Of a stretch of 64,000 bases of DNA, positions 22,331-33,765 are shown in pieces. The notes beneath the pieces were generated by a model, which worked only from the letters and a program-made list of their open reading frames with translations, had not been told where the DNA came from and did not search any database. Each line of letters starts with the position of its first letter. Positions within the stretch are counted from its first letter, which is position 1. This stretch comes from Carnegiea gigantea (taxonomy: Eukaryota; Streptophyta; Magnoliopsida; Caryophyllales; Cactaceae), in assembly GCA_029747015.1 (NCBI GenBank), contig JAKOGI010001334.1:1-64000 (forward strand), given 5' to 3'. Made by a program: the position numbers and the translations under genes.

Positions 22331-23835
22331 TGTTAGAATGTATAAAGTTTTGATGATAACAAATCCAAGTGTTGTTGTTGTTGCTCCAAACAGGCTTTCC
22401 AAACAGGACCTTACTGCTGTTCTCAATGTATTAAAACTGCTTGACTAATGGTTTATCAAGAACAGATACTCAAGTCCGCAATGTAAGAACACCTGTGAGG
22501 AACAGGTTCTGTGAGGTGTTTTGAAGCATATCCTGAGAAGTGTTTGAAACATAAGATATGTGCAGCTGTGACAAACAGGTTCCGTGCGTTGTTTGAAGCA
22601 TATTCTGTGAAGTGTTTGCAGCAAAGTCGTTCTACAAGATGACTAGTGGTTACAACAAGATGTCTTGATTTGATTTGGTTTTATATTTTTAGACTCTTGT
22701 TAATATGCCAATTAGAAAGTTTTAATTTACCACTCACTGGAAACGGTTTTGCTTTTCGGAAAATATTTCGGATCACCCTTCAGAAAAACCCTGGAAACAG
22801 GGCGATCAGGGTGTTTCCAGAATAAGCTGCGAAAAACTGCTTTGTACGATTTTTATCTTTTGGATTTTGAGCAGTTTCTTCAAAGATTTGCAAGAAATAT
22901 TTTTCTATGGAGTATCTTATTCTTTACCCTAAAAACGGTTATCAAAAATCTTAAGGGATTTGCAAAATCTTTTTGAATAAAAAGAATATCCAATTTTTGG
23001 CAAGTGGATAAGGTAGTTGAGAAAAACATGGGCTAGCTGCTAAAGAACACCGCCTTATGCACGCGGTTCAGGAAGTGTTTTTCAGCTCATGTCACCGTAC
23101 CCCTTATAGCTAAAGGATTTTATTTTCTCTAGGATTTTAGTTTCCAAAAATTTCAGAAATAGTTTTTCCATCCCTTGTGGGTAAAGGATTTTATATTCTT
23201 CAGATTTTTTAGTTTCCAAAAATTTGATGAATTGTGTTTCAAGCACTATAAAGGGCGGCTTCTTACAATCTTGGATACATCGGTTTTCAAAGAGAAAAAA
23301 ATCTGAGTTCATAAGCTAAAACGTTTGAAAAGAAAACCGAGCCTTGTGAGTGAATTAATTGAGCTTTCAAAGTTGGCATACTAGGACTTTATTGTACCCT
23401 ATATTAGCTTAGTTAAAGAAGCATTGTAATAGGGTGTTTTTCCTTTATACTCTTCTTTCACAAAAGTGAGAAGAGTGTGTGTCCAAATCAAGGGAATTTT
23501 GGACGTGGGGTAACTTGTCTTAGGGAAGACAGGTTACATGTGTTACAAGTTGTAACAAGGTGTGTTACTATTGTAACGTGATTAGCCCGTTTAGTGAAGT
23601 GTTTAAATCCTACACAAGGTAGGTCGTGGTTTTTAACCTCAGTTGGGCTAGAGGTGTTTTCCACGTAAAAATCTTGTGTCCATTATTTCCGCATTCAATT
23701 TTATTGGATTTTCGCTTCTGCTTATCTCAGAAACAACCTGTGAGAACAGGGTCTAAGACTGTTTGTCAGCAACTTGCGAAAATCGGACACCACAATTCAC
23801 CCCCTTCTTGTGGTTGTGTACTCTCTAATTCAACA
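22331..23835 (+). repeat. 3' LTR of element B
   Basis: It is 1505 bp, TGTTAGAATG...ATTCAACA. It differs from the shared LTR by scattered substitutions and a few small indels, a few percent by eye. TATA variant at 23247-23253. Confidence 0.93.
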
Positions 23836-24369
23836 GCTAGGCAATCAGGTTGGGTCCAAAATATACCGCATAACCAGTAGTCGAACGACAAGTGTCCTTA
23901 CAGCCGGCCCAATCCGCATCGGAATATGCAACGATGATGGAGACATTAGCAGATGGGTGTAGGAAAAGACCATGATCCACAGTGCCTATAAGTACCTAAA
24001 CATATGCTTAACAGCAAGTAGATGAGTAGTACAGGGGGCATGCATAAATAGGAAAACTGCATGAACTAAATATACAATGTCAGGTAGCGTCATGGTCAAA
24101 TACTATAAAGCACCTACCATACTCCGGTATTGAGAGAGATCTGCAAGTAGATCACCATCATGAAGGCATAAGGTGGTCCAGGCAGCAGAAGGAGTCCTAA
24201 CGGTTTTGAAAGTATGACGATGAAATTTGTGAAGTAAATCAAGAACATATTTCTACTGTGTGAGAAAGAGACCAAAGGGAGATCGAGCCACCTGTAGGCT
24301 CAAAAAATAATGAAGATCGCCAGGATCTTTCATAGCAAATTGCTAAGAGAAGATGGTGATGAAGGAATG
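23836..24369 (-). pseudogene. Copia element D, RT C-terminus and start of RNase H
   Basis: Read on the minus strand from 24369 down, this continues the D reverse transcriptase directly after YVDDIILTGSTASLLH (ends at 33081). It has an F-x-MKD-GDLHYFL motif, a Y-MVG-L-YLT segment, then the RNase H start [20 protein letters not shown] and GPNL. In-frame stops include CAG/CAA to TAG and a TGG to TAG in the last codons (23837-23840). The coding sequence is cut at 23836 by the A-B tandem, so the remaining RNase H and the D 3' LTR should lie left of that tandem, outside this window. Confidence 0.85.
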
Positions 24370-25990
24370 TGTTGAATTCTAAGAGTACACGACCACAAGA
24401 GGGGGGGTGAATTGTGGTGTCTGATTTTCGCCTATTTACTGACAAACAGCCTTAGACCCTAATTGCAGAGACTGTTTCTGAATGACGAACAGTCTTATGC
24501 CTTGTTTGCAGTGGCTGTTCCCAATTGGTTCAGAAGCGAAAATCAAGTAGATAAAAGTGGAAATAAAGCACACACGATTTTTACGTGGAAAACACCTCTA
24601 GCCCAACTGAGGTGTGAAAAACCACGACCTACCTCGTGTAGGATTTAACCACTTCACTAACGGGCTGAACACGTTACAAAAGTAATACTCCTTGTTACAA
24701 CTTGTAACCCATGTAACCTTCTTCTCTAAGACAGGTTACACCACATCCAAATCTCTCTAGATTGGACACGTCCAAAGTCCACATGACTAAGGACACACTC
24801 ACTCACTTTTGATCTGAGATCAAGGGTACAAAACACCTTACTGGGGTGCTTCTGACTTAAGCAGATGTAAGGTACAATGAAGTCCTAGTATGCCAATAGT
24901 TTTGAAAGCTCAATTTTTGCACAATCTTGTCACGGTTTTTTTCTTTTGAAATGTAGCTCCAGAAATCTCAATGTGTTTGTGAAAGAAACCGATTTTTCCA
25001 TTGTGTATCTCTGCCGAAAGGAGTGAAAAGATTTTCTTATTTAAGCAAGCAAACCCAACGGCTAACTCCTTCAAAAAAGATAGAAAAATCTTCTGATTTT
25101 AGCAGCTTAGAAGATTTCTTCAGATTTCCAACGGCTAGAAACAAAGAAGATAAGATTCTCCTAAAATATAGGGATTTGATACTCACGGGATAAAAACTAA
25201 TTAGCCACTTAATATAGCTGTGTAATTTAGCCCAAAAAAAAGGATAAAAATCTTGGTTTCAAAACTTGAATGAATCATGGCCTAAAAATAAGGAATAAAG
25301 ATTTTTCGGATTTTGAAAAAAAAAATCTCTAGCAAAAATGGTTTTGCAATCTGCTACATATATATAATAAATAATAATCTTTTTAGGACTTAACTAATCA
25401 GCCTAGGATTTCATAAAAGGATTCTTAGAGCAGTCAATCAACCAAAAGAAATTTTTAGGTAAAACGGATGTGGCCGCTGCAGTTTCAGGAACACCCTAGG
25501 CACCCTGTTTGCAGGATTGTTTGGAAATGGTGTTCTGAAGCAAATCTCAAAAACCGTTTCAAGAAGTGTTAGATTGAGACTTTCAAGATTGGCATATTAA
25601 CAAGAATCTAAAAGATAAAACCTAAATCAAATCGAGACTTCTTGTCGTAAGAATTAGTCATCTTGTCGAGGATGGATGTGCAACTCCAAACACCTTGGTC
25701 ACCTTGATTACTCGGGTGATCTTGTATCGCTGAATGTAGGAACTTGGTCTTTAAGACTTAGTCAGCTGTTGTCGAGATTTGTTGTGTTCTGATCTTTGTG
25801 TCACTGAAGCTTGGAACCTGTTCTTAAAACTTGTTCTCAACATTTAGTAGACAGAACCGGTAAGTAGGATCAATACAAACAACAGTGTAGAACCTGTTTG
25901 GAGAGCTTATTTGGGACAACATTACTCAAGCAAGTATGCTACACTTGGATTTGCTATCATCAAAACTTTATATAGTTAGTTCAGCAATTT
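24370..25990 (-). repeat. 3' LTR of element C
   Basis: About 1.62 kb. The plus-strand start TGTTGAATTC (LTR 3' end) is preceded by the GAATG duplication. The inner end reads TTCAGCAATT next to CCTCCTTTTT, the complement of the purine tract (minus-strand AAAAAGGAGGA). It is very similar to the right copy at 31486-33080. Confidence 0.9.
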
Positions 25991-26383
25991 CCTCCTTTTT
26001 GATGATGACAAACCAAGTGACCATATTCATAAAAAAAAGATTTTATTTTCGTAAATGCCTTGAGTGCTGATATATATCCACACAGGTGCTAGGTCAGTCA
26101 AAAAACATATGTAAGTATAAAGACTAATGACTCAGCCATTCAACTCAACCTAGGTCCACTTATCTTCCCCCTTTTGGCATCATTAAAAAGGTATAAGCAA
26201 TAGTCAGAACATGGTGTTTGCAAGTGAATCACAGAAGACATAGCAAGAGATAAGCAAGATATAACAGAACCAGATATGTCATTGAAAGTCCGGAAGGTGC
26301 AATACAAAAAAAAAGGAAACACAAAAAGAGACGGGGAAGAGAACTCTAGGAAACATCCGATGAGAACAGGTTACGAGGGTTGA
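25991..26383 (-). other. Element C 3' noncoding region with polypurine tracts
   Basis: On the minus strand it holds a CAAAAAGGAGGA tract adjoining the LTR and, upstream of it, AATGATGCCAAAAGGGGGAAGATAAG (within 26155-26187). This repeats the duplicated-tract layout of A and B. Confidence 0.7.
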
Positions 26384-27600
26384 TTATGGTTGCGGAGGAG
26401 GGAGTTTGGTAGCGAGGGAGGAGAGAAGGGCAAGGAGATCTTCATGACGCTTGGCAGATAGCGCCTTCTCTTCTTCCAGGGCAGCCTTGACGGCTGTGAG
26501 CTCATCCTTGAGGCGGGAGTTATCCTCTAAAACAGCCTCAACTGTGACTAATGACCTCCCAGAAATAGGAGGTCTGGGTGTTCGGCTCCCCTGTTTGGAG
26601 ACCGAGCCCTCAGCCAGAGTATATCCACACCCCATGAGGGTGTCACTCCCTATCTCATCAATCACTTGAGCAGCCACCCTCCTTTTGAGCTCTATCCCAA
26701 AGTGCTCAAAAACCCTCGTCAATAGAAAACCATACCCAAGATCATGTGCCCGGGTGGTGTTTGCAATACGCCCAATATGGCGGATCATAAGAACAGGAAG
26801 GTTGATGGGTTCCTCCCTATCCAAAAGATCCACCAGGCACTGATCAAGAGCATCAGCCTGGTTTCTACCTTGACCTCTTGGGATGATGTTCTTTATGACA
26901 AACATAAAGAGCAGTTGGTGCAGAGAGGTCATCTCACCCTTCTTCACGGATGTGGGTGTTTGCAGGCCCTAGTTTTGACTCAACCGCTGTAAAAGCTCCA
27001 GCAGTCTGGCTGTCCCTAGGACAGACTTATCCTCCCTCACATACACATCAAAGCCAAGTGAGGGAACACCCAAAATCGTACCCAGAGTTTGTGCATCAAA
27101 TTGCACCTGTGTATCACCAATTTTACTTGTAACCACCCCTTCGGTGACAGCACAATTGGCATAGAACTCAGTCAATTCTGGTACAGAACACCCAAGCTGG
27201 GTGTTCGTGAAGAGGTCCAGCCAGTTCTAGGCACGCAGCTTCTGTAGGAACACCCCCAACCCCTGTTCCTCGAAAAATTGAACTCTCACTATCTTCCCCC
27301 TAACTACATTGTGCTTAAGCAGATGCGCAATCTTGGTAGAAACAGGAGAGGCAGTAGACTTTTTGGCTCTTTTGGGGGGAGGAACAGAAGAAGCAGTCTC
27401 GGGTTTAGCTGATTTTGAGACTGGAGCAGTAGAGGTCTTTCTTTTGCGAAGGGGGAGATGGAGGTTTTCTTGGAAGGAGGAGGAGGAGATTGAGTTTATT
27501 CTTCTGAGGACTCGGAGAACACTGGGGTCCCCTATTCAAAGAGGGTGTTCTTAGTAGCAGAGGAATCTGAAGAATCCTCAGAGGAAGAGGAAAATTTAAA
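26384..27600 (-). pseudogene. Element C third ORF remnant
   Basis: The minus-strand pieces 26384-26947 and 26969-27175 encode the globular and C-terminal parts of the same third ORF as in A and B: TEFYANCAVTEGVVTS, GVPSLGFDVYVREDKS, LLFMFVIKNIIPRGQG, then a coiled coil rich in Leu, Glu and Lys. The piece near 27200-27600 is a broken basic and acidic region. The N-terminal part with MAFPISFES is absent, probably deleted near 27600. The coding strand is interrupted by stops and frame changes. Confidence 0.72.
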
Positions 27601-27846
27601 GGCTAGACACTTCTTGTTTCACATACTAACAATCAAGGAGCGTACCTGTTCTTACTGCTTGAACTTGGAGGAGATTCAACGGTAACAAGATAATAAAGGC
27701 AATCATATTAAATTTAAACGAATGCCAGTAGCTGCAAATAATGCACATATACTAAAATAGCATAGAATTGATTGCAAACAATTTTTATTAAACACATTGT
27801 ACCTTCAACCTATGGAAGTTACAAACAGGGGGAGAGAACAGGATAC
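27601..27846 (-). other. Element C pol-ORF3 spacer
   Basis: A short noncoding spacer on the minus strand, related to but shorter than those of A and B. No ORF. Confidence 0.5.
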
Positions 27847-30800
27847 TTAGGTTGTTTCAATCAAACCTAGTTCAAGTATATTTTTCTCAAATTGATCTCT
27901 ACTTAGCGCCTTGGTGAATATATCAGCAATTTGGTTTTCTGTGTCATAAAAATTCATTGAGATCAACCCTTTTTCAACATTGTCTCTTAAGAAATGATGA
28001 CGTATGTCAATATGTTTAGTTCTTTTATGTTTACACGGATTTTTGGCAATATTAATTGCACTTGTGTTATCACAAAAAATAGGTATGCATCCAGTGTCAA
28101 CACAAAAGTCTTTGAGTTGTTATCTTATCCACAGTAATTGAGCACAACATGAAGCAGCTGTAACATATTCAGCTTCTGCTGTGGACATGGCAACTGAATG
28201 TTATTTCTTGGTTGCCCAAGATACCAAACAAGGTCCAAGGAAATGAGCCATACCTGTGGTGCTTTTTCTATTAATCAGGAAGCCTGCATAGTCAGCATCA
28301 GCATATCCAACAAGATCAAAATTGCAACCTCTAGGATACCATAGAACAAAATCAGGTGTATGTTTTAAATACCTTAGTATCCGTTTAACAGCCTTAAGGT
28401 GAGTTTCTTTAGGATTAGACTGAAAACGGGCACATAAACCAACACTGAAAACAATGTCGGGTCTACTAGTGGTAAGGTATAAGAGTGACCCTATCATGCC
28501 CCTATAGAGTTTCTCCTCAACTGAGGGACTCCCATCATCCATTACCAACCTGGTAGAAGGCGAAATAGGAGTATCAATGGGCTTGGCCGACTCCATTCCA
28601 AAACGCTTAAGTAGTTCCTTAATATACTTTTGTTGATGGATCATGGTGCCATTTGAAGTTTGCTTGATCTGTAAGCCTAAGAAGAAGTTAAGCTCACCCA
28701 TCATGCTCATTTCAAACTCACTCCTCATCATTTTTGAAAATTCATTGCATAAATCATGATGAGTTGCCCCAAATATGATGTCATCAACATATACTTGGAC
28801 AATCAACAGATGTTCCCCCTTAGATTTTAGAAACAAGGTATTATCTACCTTGCCTCTTCTAAAATCATTTTCAAGTAAAAAGCTTGACAATCGTTCATAC
28901 CAAGCTCTAGGAGCTTGTTTTAGACCATAAAGAGCTTTGTCAAGTTGAAAAACATGGTTTGGAAATTCACTGTTTTCAAAACCAGGGGGTTGTTTGACAT
29001 ACACCTCTTCTTTAAGGTATCCATTTAGGAATGCACTTTTGACATCCATTTGATATAGCTTGATCTCCATATGAGCTGCAAAGGCTATTAGGATACGAAT
29101 AGCCTCAATCCTAGCAACAGCTGCGAAGGTTTCTTCATAATCGATCCCTTTTTCCTAATTATAGCCTGGAACCACCAGCCGTGCCTTGTTCCTAGTGACT
29201 GTTCCGGACTCGTCCAGCTTGTTCCGAAACACCCACTTGGTTCCAATGATTGTTCTATCTGCAGGCTGGGGTACAAGGTGCCATACCTTGTTCCTTTCAA
29301 ATTGGTGAAGCTCTTCTTGCATTGCTGTGACCCAATCTGCATCTGCAAGAGCTTCATTGACATTCTTTGGCTCAATGTTAGAGAGAAATGCATAGAAAGC
29401 ACAAAAATTCTTAAGCTTAGATCTCGTTTGCACCCCAGTATTTATATCAGACAAGATTTGATCAAGGGGGTGTGAACGATGATGCTTCCAAGGTCGTGGA
29501 GTTAGGGGATCCACAGACACACTTTCTACTCTGGCTTGGATACTTAAAGAATCAGGTTCAAAAACAGCTCCTGAGCCTGTTCCTGCGCCTGTTTGCAGGC
29601 CTGTTCCTGAGGAACTGGACTGGTGTTGTCCCGAATAGGGTTCAACATTGCTTCCCCCTGTTTGGTCCTCACCTTGCCTGCCGTTCTGAGGAACAGCTTC
29701 AGGACCCGTTTTCTCCACGGTGTTCTTACCTTGTTCATCTTGGTGCAACACTTCTTTTCGAACAAAACCTAATTCAAATCCTTCCTCCTGTGCATCATTC
29801 TTGCTCAACGAGTTAGATTCATCAAAAAGCACATGCACGCTTTCCTCAACACACAAGGTTCTTTTGTTAAACACTTTGTATGCCTTACTATGTGAGGAAT
29901 AACCGAGAAATATTGCCTCATCACTCCTAGGATCAAACTTCCCTAAGGCATCCTTCCCATTGTTATGTACAAAACACCTACAACCGAATGTTCTTAAATG
30001 CATGATGTTGGGTTTTCTACCTTTGAAAAGTTCATCGGGAGTTTTATTCAAAATAGGTCTAATCATGCATCTATTTATAATGTAGCATGATGTGTTCAAA
30101 GCTTCTGCCCAAAAGTTCCTAGGAAGACCACTAGCAATAAGCATTGTTCTAGTCATGTCTTCTAGGGTGCGATTTTTGCGCTCAACCACCCCGTTCTGTT
30201 GGGGTGTTCTTGGGGCTGAGAAATTATGATCAACACCATGTGCATTACAATAGTTTGTAAAGCTTGCATTTTCAAATTCAGTACCATGATCAGACCTTAA
30301 ACTAACTAAAGAGTGTCCTACTTTCCTTTCAACCCTTTTGAGAAAGGCAATAAAATTCTCAAAAGTTTCATCCTTGGATGCCAAGAACAGGGTCCAAGTA
30401 AATCGAGAGTAATCATCCACTACAACCAGCACATACCTCTTCCCACCTCTACTTGCTATCCTCATAGGACCACATAGATCAATGTGTAACATTTCGAGAG
30501 GTCGGGTAGTGCTAACACAATTTTTGATTTAAAAGACGATCTGACTTGTTTGCCTTTTGCACAAGCTTCACAAACCTTGTCATCATTGAATTTGATGGAA
30601 GGTAGTCCAACAACTAGGTCTTTAGAAACAAGTTTGTTCAAAAGAGTGAGACTTGCATGACCTAGTCTCTTGTGCCAGAGCATTATATCATCATTTAAAG
30701 CGCTCAAACAAGTCAGATGGTTTTGGGGAAGTGTGGAAATACATACTTTGTAAACATTTTTGTGACGCTTCCCCCTTAACATAACATCTCCTATGTTTGA

Positions 30801-31157
30801 GTTTACAACCAAGCAACGTGTTGGTGAGAACATTACTAGGTTGTTCTTGTCACACAGTTGGGACACACTAAGCAGATTGTGCTTTAAGCCGTCAACTAGA
30901 TAGACATTATCAATTGAGTGGGAATGGGACTCACCAACCCTACCTATACCGACAATTGTCCCAGACTTGCCGTTTCCAAACGCCACACTCCCACCATCCG
31001 AAGCTGTAAGTGAGAGAGAGTTGGATTTTTCACCGGTCATATGCCTCGAATACCCACTATCAACATACCACAGCTGCTTGTTTTCAAGGTTGTTCCTTAG
31101 GCTGTTTGCTGGGTTGTTTGCTGGGTTGTTCTCTCTCACTTCAGCCTGCAAAACAAA
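27847..31157 (-). pseudogene. Element C pol (PR-INT-RT-RNase H)
   Basis: The minus-strand reading directly follows the gag TGA at 31158-31160 in the same frame. Protease WYVDSGYSRHMTG lies near 31030-31070 (the usual C after DSG is Y, outside the catalytic triad). INT zinc and core are in 29155-30492 ([21 protein letters not shown] intact). RT has YVDD at 28780-28791, and the RT/RNase H frame is open at 28201-29070. RNase H continues with stops to TAA at 27847-27849. A frame break near 30530 separates PR from INT, and another near 29150 separates the INT/RT halves. The INT core is the cleanest of the three Sirevirus-like copies. Confidence 0.88.
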
Positions 31158-31485
31158 TCAAGGGTTAGTTTTGGGAACCCAGATCCACTTGGGTCCCATT
31201 CTTTTAGACAGATAAATCTCATCTTTCCTAATCCAGATTTGTTTTACATAACCTTCATTTCTTTCAATGGCATACCTTCTTGAAGGACAAGTGTATTGAT
31301 AATGACCGGTTTTACCACGATGAAAGCAAATAATATTTTCAGGTAATCCAACATACTTTCTATTGACTGGGTAAGAGGTCCTTTTAGGAGCAAAACCTAG
31401 TCCCTTTTTATTTTGACTATGGCGAGTGTTTAGCCATTCAAGCGCTTTTGAGGACGTGTTCCATAGCCTGTTTGTGGCGAGATCA
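31158..31485 (-). pseudogene. Element C gag C-terminal remnant
   Basis: Only the last third of gag remains: DLATNRLWN, then one zinc knuckle with its second Cys changed to Arg (CFHRGKTGHYQYTC), then the conserved GPKWIWVPKTNP end and TGA at 31158-31160. Upstream it is joined directly to 5' LTR sequence at about 31485, so it has no natural start. Confidence 0.85.
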
Positions 31486-33080
31486 GACCACAAGAGGGGG
31501 GGTGAATTGTGGTGTCCGATTTTCACCTATTTACTGACAAACAGCCTTAGACCCTGATTGCAGAGACTGTTCCTGAATGACGAACAGTCTTGGGCCTTGT
31601 TTGCAGTGGCTGTTCCCAATTGGTTCAGAAGCGAAAATCAAGTAGATAAAAGCGGAAATAAAGCACACACGATTTTTACGTGGAAAACACCTCTAGCCCA
31701 ACTGAGGTGTGAAAAACCACGACCTACCTCGTGTAGAATTTAACCACTTCACTAACGGGCTGAACACGTTACAAAAGTAACACTCCTTGTTACAACTTGT
31801 AACTCACGTAACCTTCTTCTCTAAGACAGATTACACCACATCCAAATCTCTCTAGATTGGACACGTCCAAAGTCCACACGACTAAGGACACACTCACTCA
31901 CTTTTGATATGAGATCAAGGATACAAAACACCTTACTGGGGTGCTTCTGACTTAAGCAGATGTAAGGTACAATGAAGTCCTAGTATGCCAATAGTTTTGA
32001 AAGCTCAATTTTTGCACAATCTTGTCACGGTTTTTTCTTTTGAAATGTAGCTCCAGAAATCTCAATGTGTTTGTGAAAGAAACCGATTTTTTCCTTGTGT
32101 ATCTCTGCCGAAAGGAGTGAAAAGATTTTCTTATTTAAGCAAGCAAACCCAACGGCTAACTCCTTCAAAAAAGATAGAAAAATCTTCTGATTTTAGCAGC
32201 TTAGGAGATTTCTTCAGATTTCCAACGGATAGGAACAAAGAAGATAAGATTCTCCTAAAATATAGGGATTTGATACTCACGGGATAAAAACTGATTTAGC
32301 CACTTAATATAGCCGTGTAATTTAGCCCAAAAAAAAGGATAAAAATCTTGGTTTCAAAATTTGAATCAATCATGGCCTAAAAATAAGGAATAAAGATTTT
32401 TCGATTTTGAAAAAAATCTCTAGCAAAAATGGTTTTGCAATCTGCTACATATATATAATAAATAATAATCTTTTAGGACTTAACTAATCAGCCTAGGATT
32501 TCATAAAAGGATTCTTAGAGCAGCCAGCCAACCAAAAGAAATTTTTAGGTAAAACGGATGTGGCCGCTGTAGTTTCAGAAACACCCTAGGCACCCTGTTT
32601 GCAGGGTTGTTTGGAAATGGTGTTCTGAAACAAATCTCGAAAACCGTTTCAAGAAGTGTTAGATTGAGACTTTCAAGATTGGCATATTAACAAGAATCTA
32701 AAAGATAAAACCTAAATCAAATCGAGACTTCTTGTTGTAAGAATTAGTCATCTTGTCGAGGATGGATGTGCAACTCCAAACACCTTGGTCACCTTGATTA
32801 CTCGGGTGATCTTGTATCGCTGAATGTAGGAACTTGGTCTTTAAGACTTAGTCAGCTGTTGTCGAGATTTGTTGTGTGCTGATCTTTGTGTCACTGAAGC
32901 TTGGAACCTGTTCTTAAAACTTGTTCTCAACATTTAGTAGACAGAACAGGTAAGTAGGATCAATACAAACAACTGTGTAGAACCTATTTGGAGAGCTTGT
33001 TTGGGACAACATTACTCAAGCAAGTATGCTACACTTGGACTTGTTATCATCAAAACTTTATACAGTTAGTTCAACAATTA
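31486..33080 (-). repeat. 5' LTR of element C (3' terminus deleted)
   Basis: It matches 24391-25990 closely but lacks the last 21 bases of the LTR (the TGTTGAATTCTAAGAGTACAC segment on the plus strand). The outer end reads TTCAACAATTA before the GAATG duplication. The four bases ATTA lie outside the canonical ...CA terminus. Confidence 0.9.
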
Positions 33081-33085
33081 GAATG

Positions 33086-33765
33086 TAAAAGGGATGCAGT
33101 ACTCCCAGTGAGGATAATATCATCAACATAGAGCAGGAGAATCAAGGTATGACTACCAGTGCAGTAAACAAACATAGAAGGATCAGCCGTGCTACAAGTA
33201 AAACCATGAGATAGTAAAAAGCTGCTGAAACGGTGAAACTAAGCGCGAGGAGCTTGTTTCAACCCGTAGATGGCCTTTTTCAAACGATAAACATAGTGGG
33301 GTTTATGGGGATGAACAAACCCAGGAGGTTGTTTCATGCAAACTTCCTCAGCTAGATGTCCATGAAAGAAGGCATTTTTGACATCTAACTGACGAAGGGG
33401 CAAATTAAAGGAGACAACAAGCGAAAGAATGAGGCGAACAGTAGCAGGTTTAACAACAGGGCTGAAAGTCTCATTGTAATCAAGACCTGCCTGTTGGTGG
33501 CAACCAATCGGGCTTTGTATCTCTCCACAGTGCCATCAGATTTGTATTTTACTCGGTAAACCCACGTACTACCAACCAAGTTTTGAGTTGGTTGAGATGG
33601 TACCAAGTCCCATGTATTGTTAGCAATCAAAGCATTGTACTCCTCAGACATAGCCTCACGCCATTTTGAGTGTTTAGAAGCTTGTGTGAAAAAGGTAGGT
33701 TCAACTTCATCAAGACCAGTAGACAAAGACAGAAGGTGTTTGGGCTTCACAATACCAGACAGAGA
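33086..33765 (-). pseudogene. Element D reverse transcriptase N-terminal half
   Basis: The minus-strand RT begins at about 33762 with KPKHLLSLSTGLDEVEPT and continues through WREAMSEEYNALIANNTWDLVP and [22 protein letters not shown] frame change near 33490 is followed by [29 protein letters not shown] and YVDD at 33119-33130. A TAG sits where the Trp of APRAWF is expected (near 33240). The catalytic YVDD is retained, but the frame is broken. It continues at 24369 across element C. Confidence 0.85.

Larger units (their letters stand above)
12833..23835 (+). mobile_element. Sirevirus-like Ty1/copia element B
   Basis: It is about 11.0 kb with LTRs 12833-14334 and 22331-23835, a tRNA-iMet-type primer site, gag, pol, a third ORF and duplicated polypurine motifs. 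It is the best preserved of the three Sirevirus-like copies, but gag has two nonsense changes (14468, 14942) and a frameshift near 16067, pol has frameshifts near 16566 and 17112, and the third ORF has three stops and a frameshift. Downstream of 23835 the sequence is element D, beginning GCTAG. Confidence 0.92.
24370..33080 (-). mobile_element. Sirevirus-like Ty1/copia element C, inserted in element D
   Basis: It is 8.7 kb on the minus strand, flanked by a perfect GAATG duplication (24365-24369 and 33081-33085). Removing C and one GAATG restores the D RT reading frame in phase, which fixes both boundaries. The 3' LTR is 24370-25990 and the 5' LTR 31486-33080. Order on the minus strand: 5' LTR, truncated gag, pol, third-ORF remnant, 3' LTR. 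A deletion joins the 5' LTR to mid-gag at about 31485, removing the LTR terminus, the primer site and about two thirds of gag, so C cannot replicate. It is a more distant relative of A and B. Confidence 0.93.
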
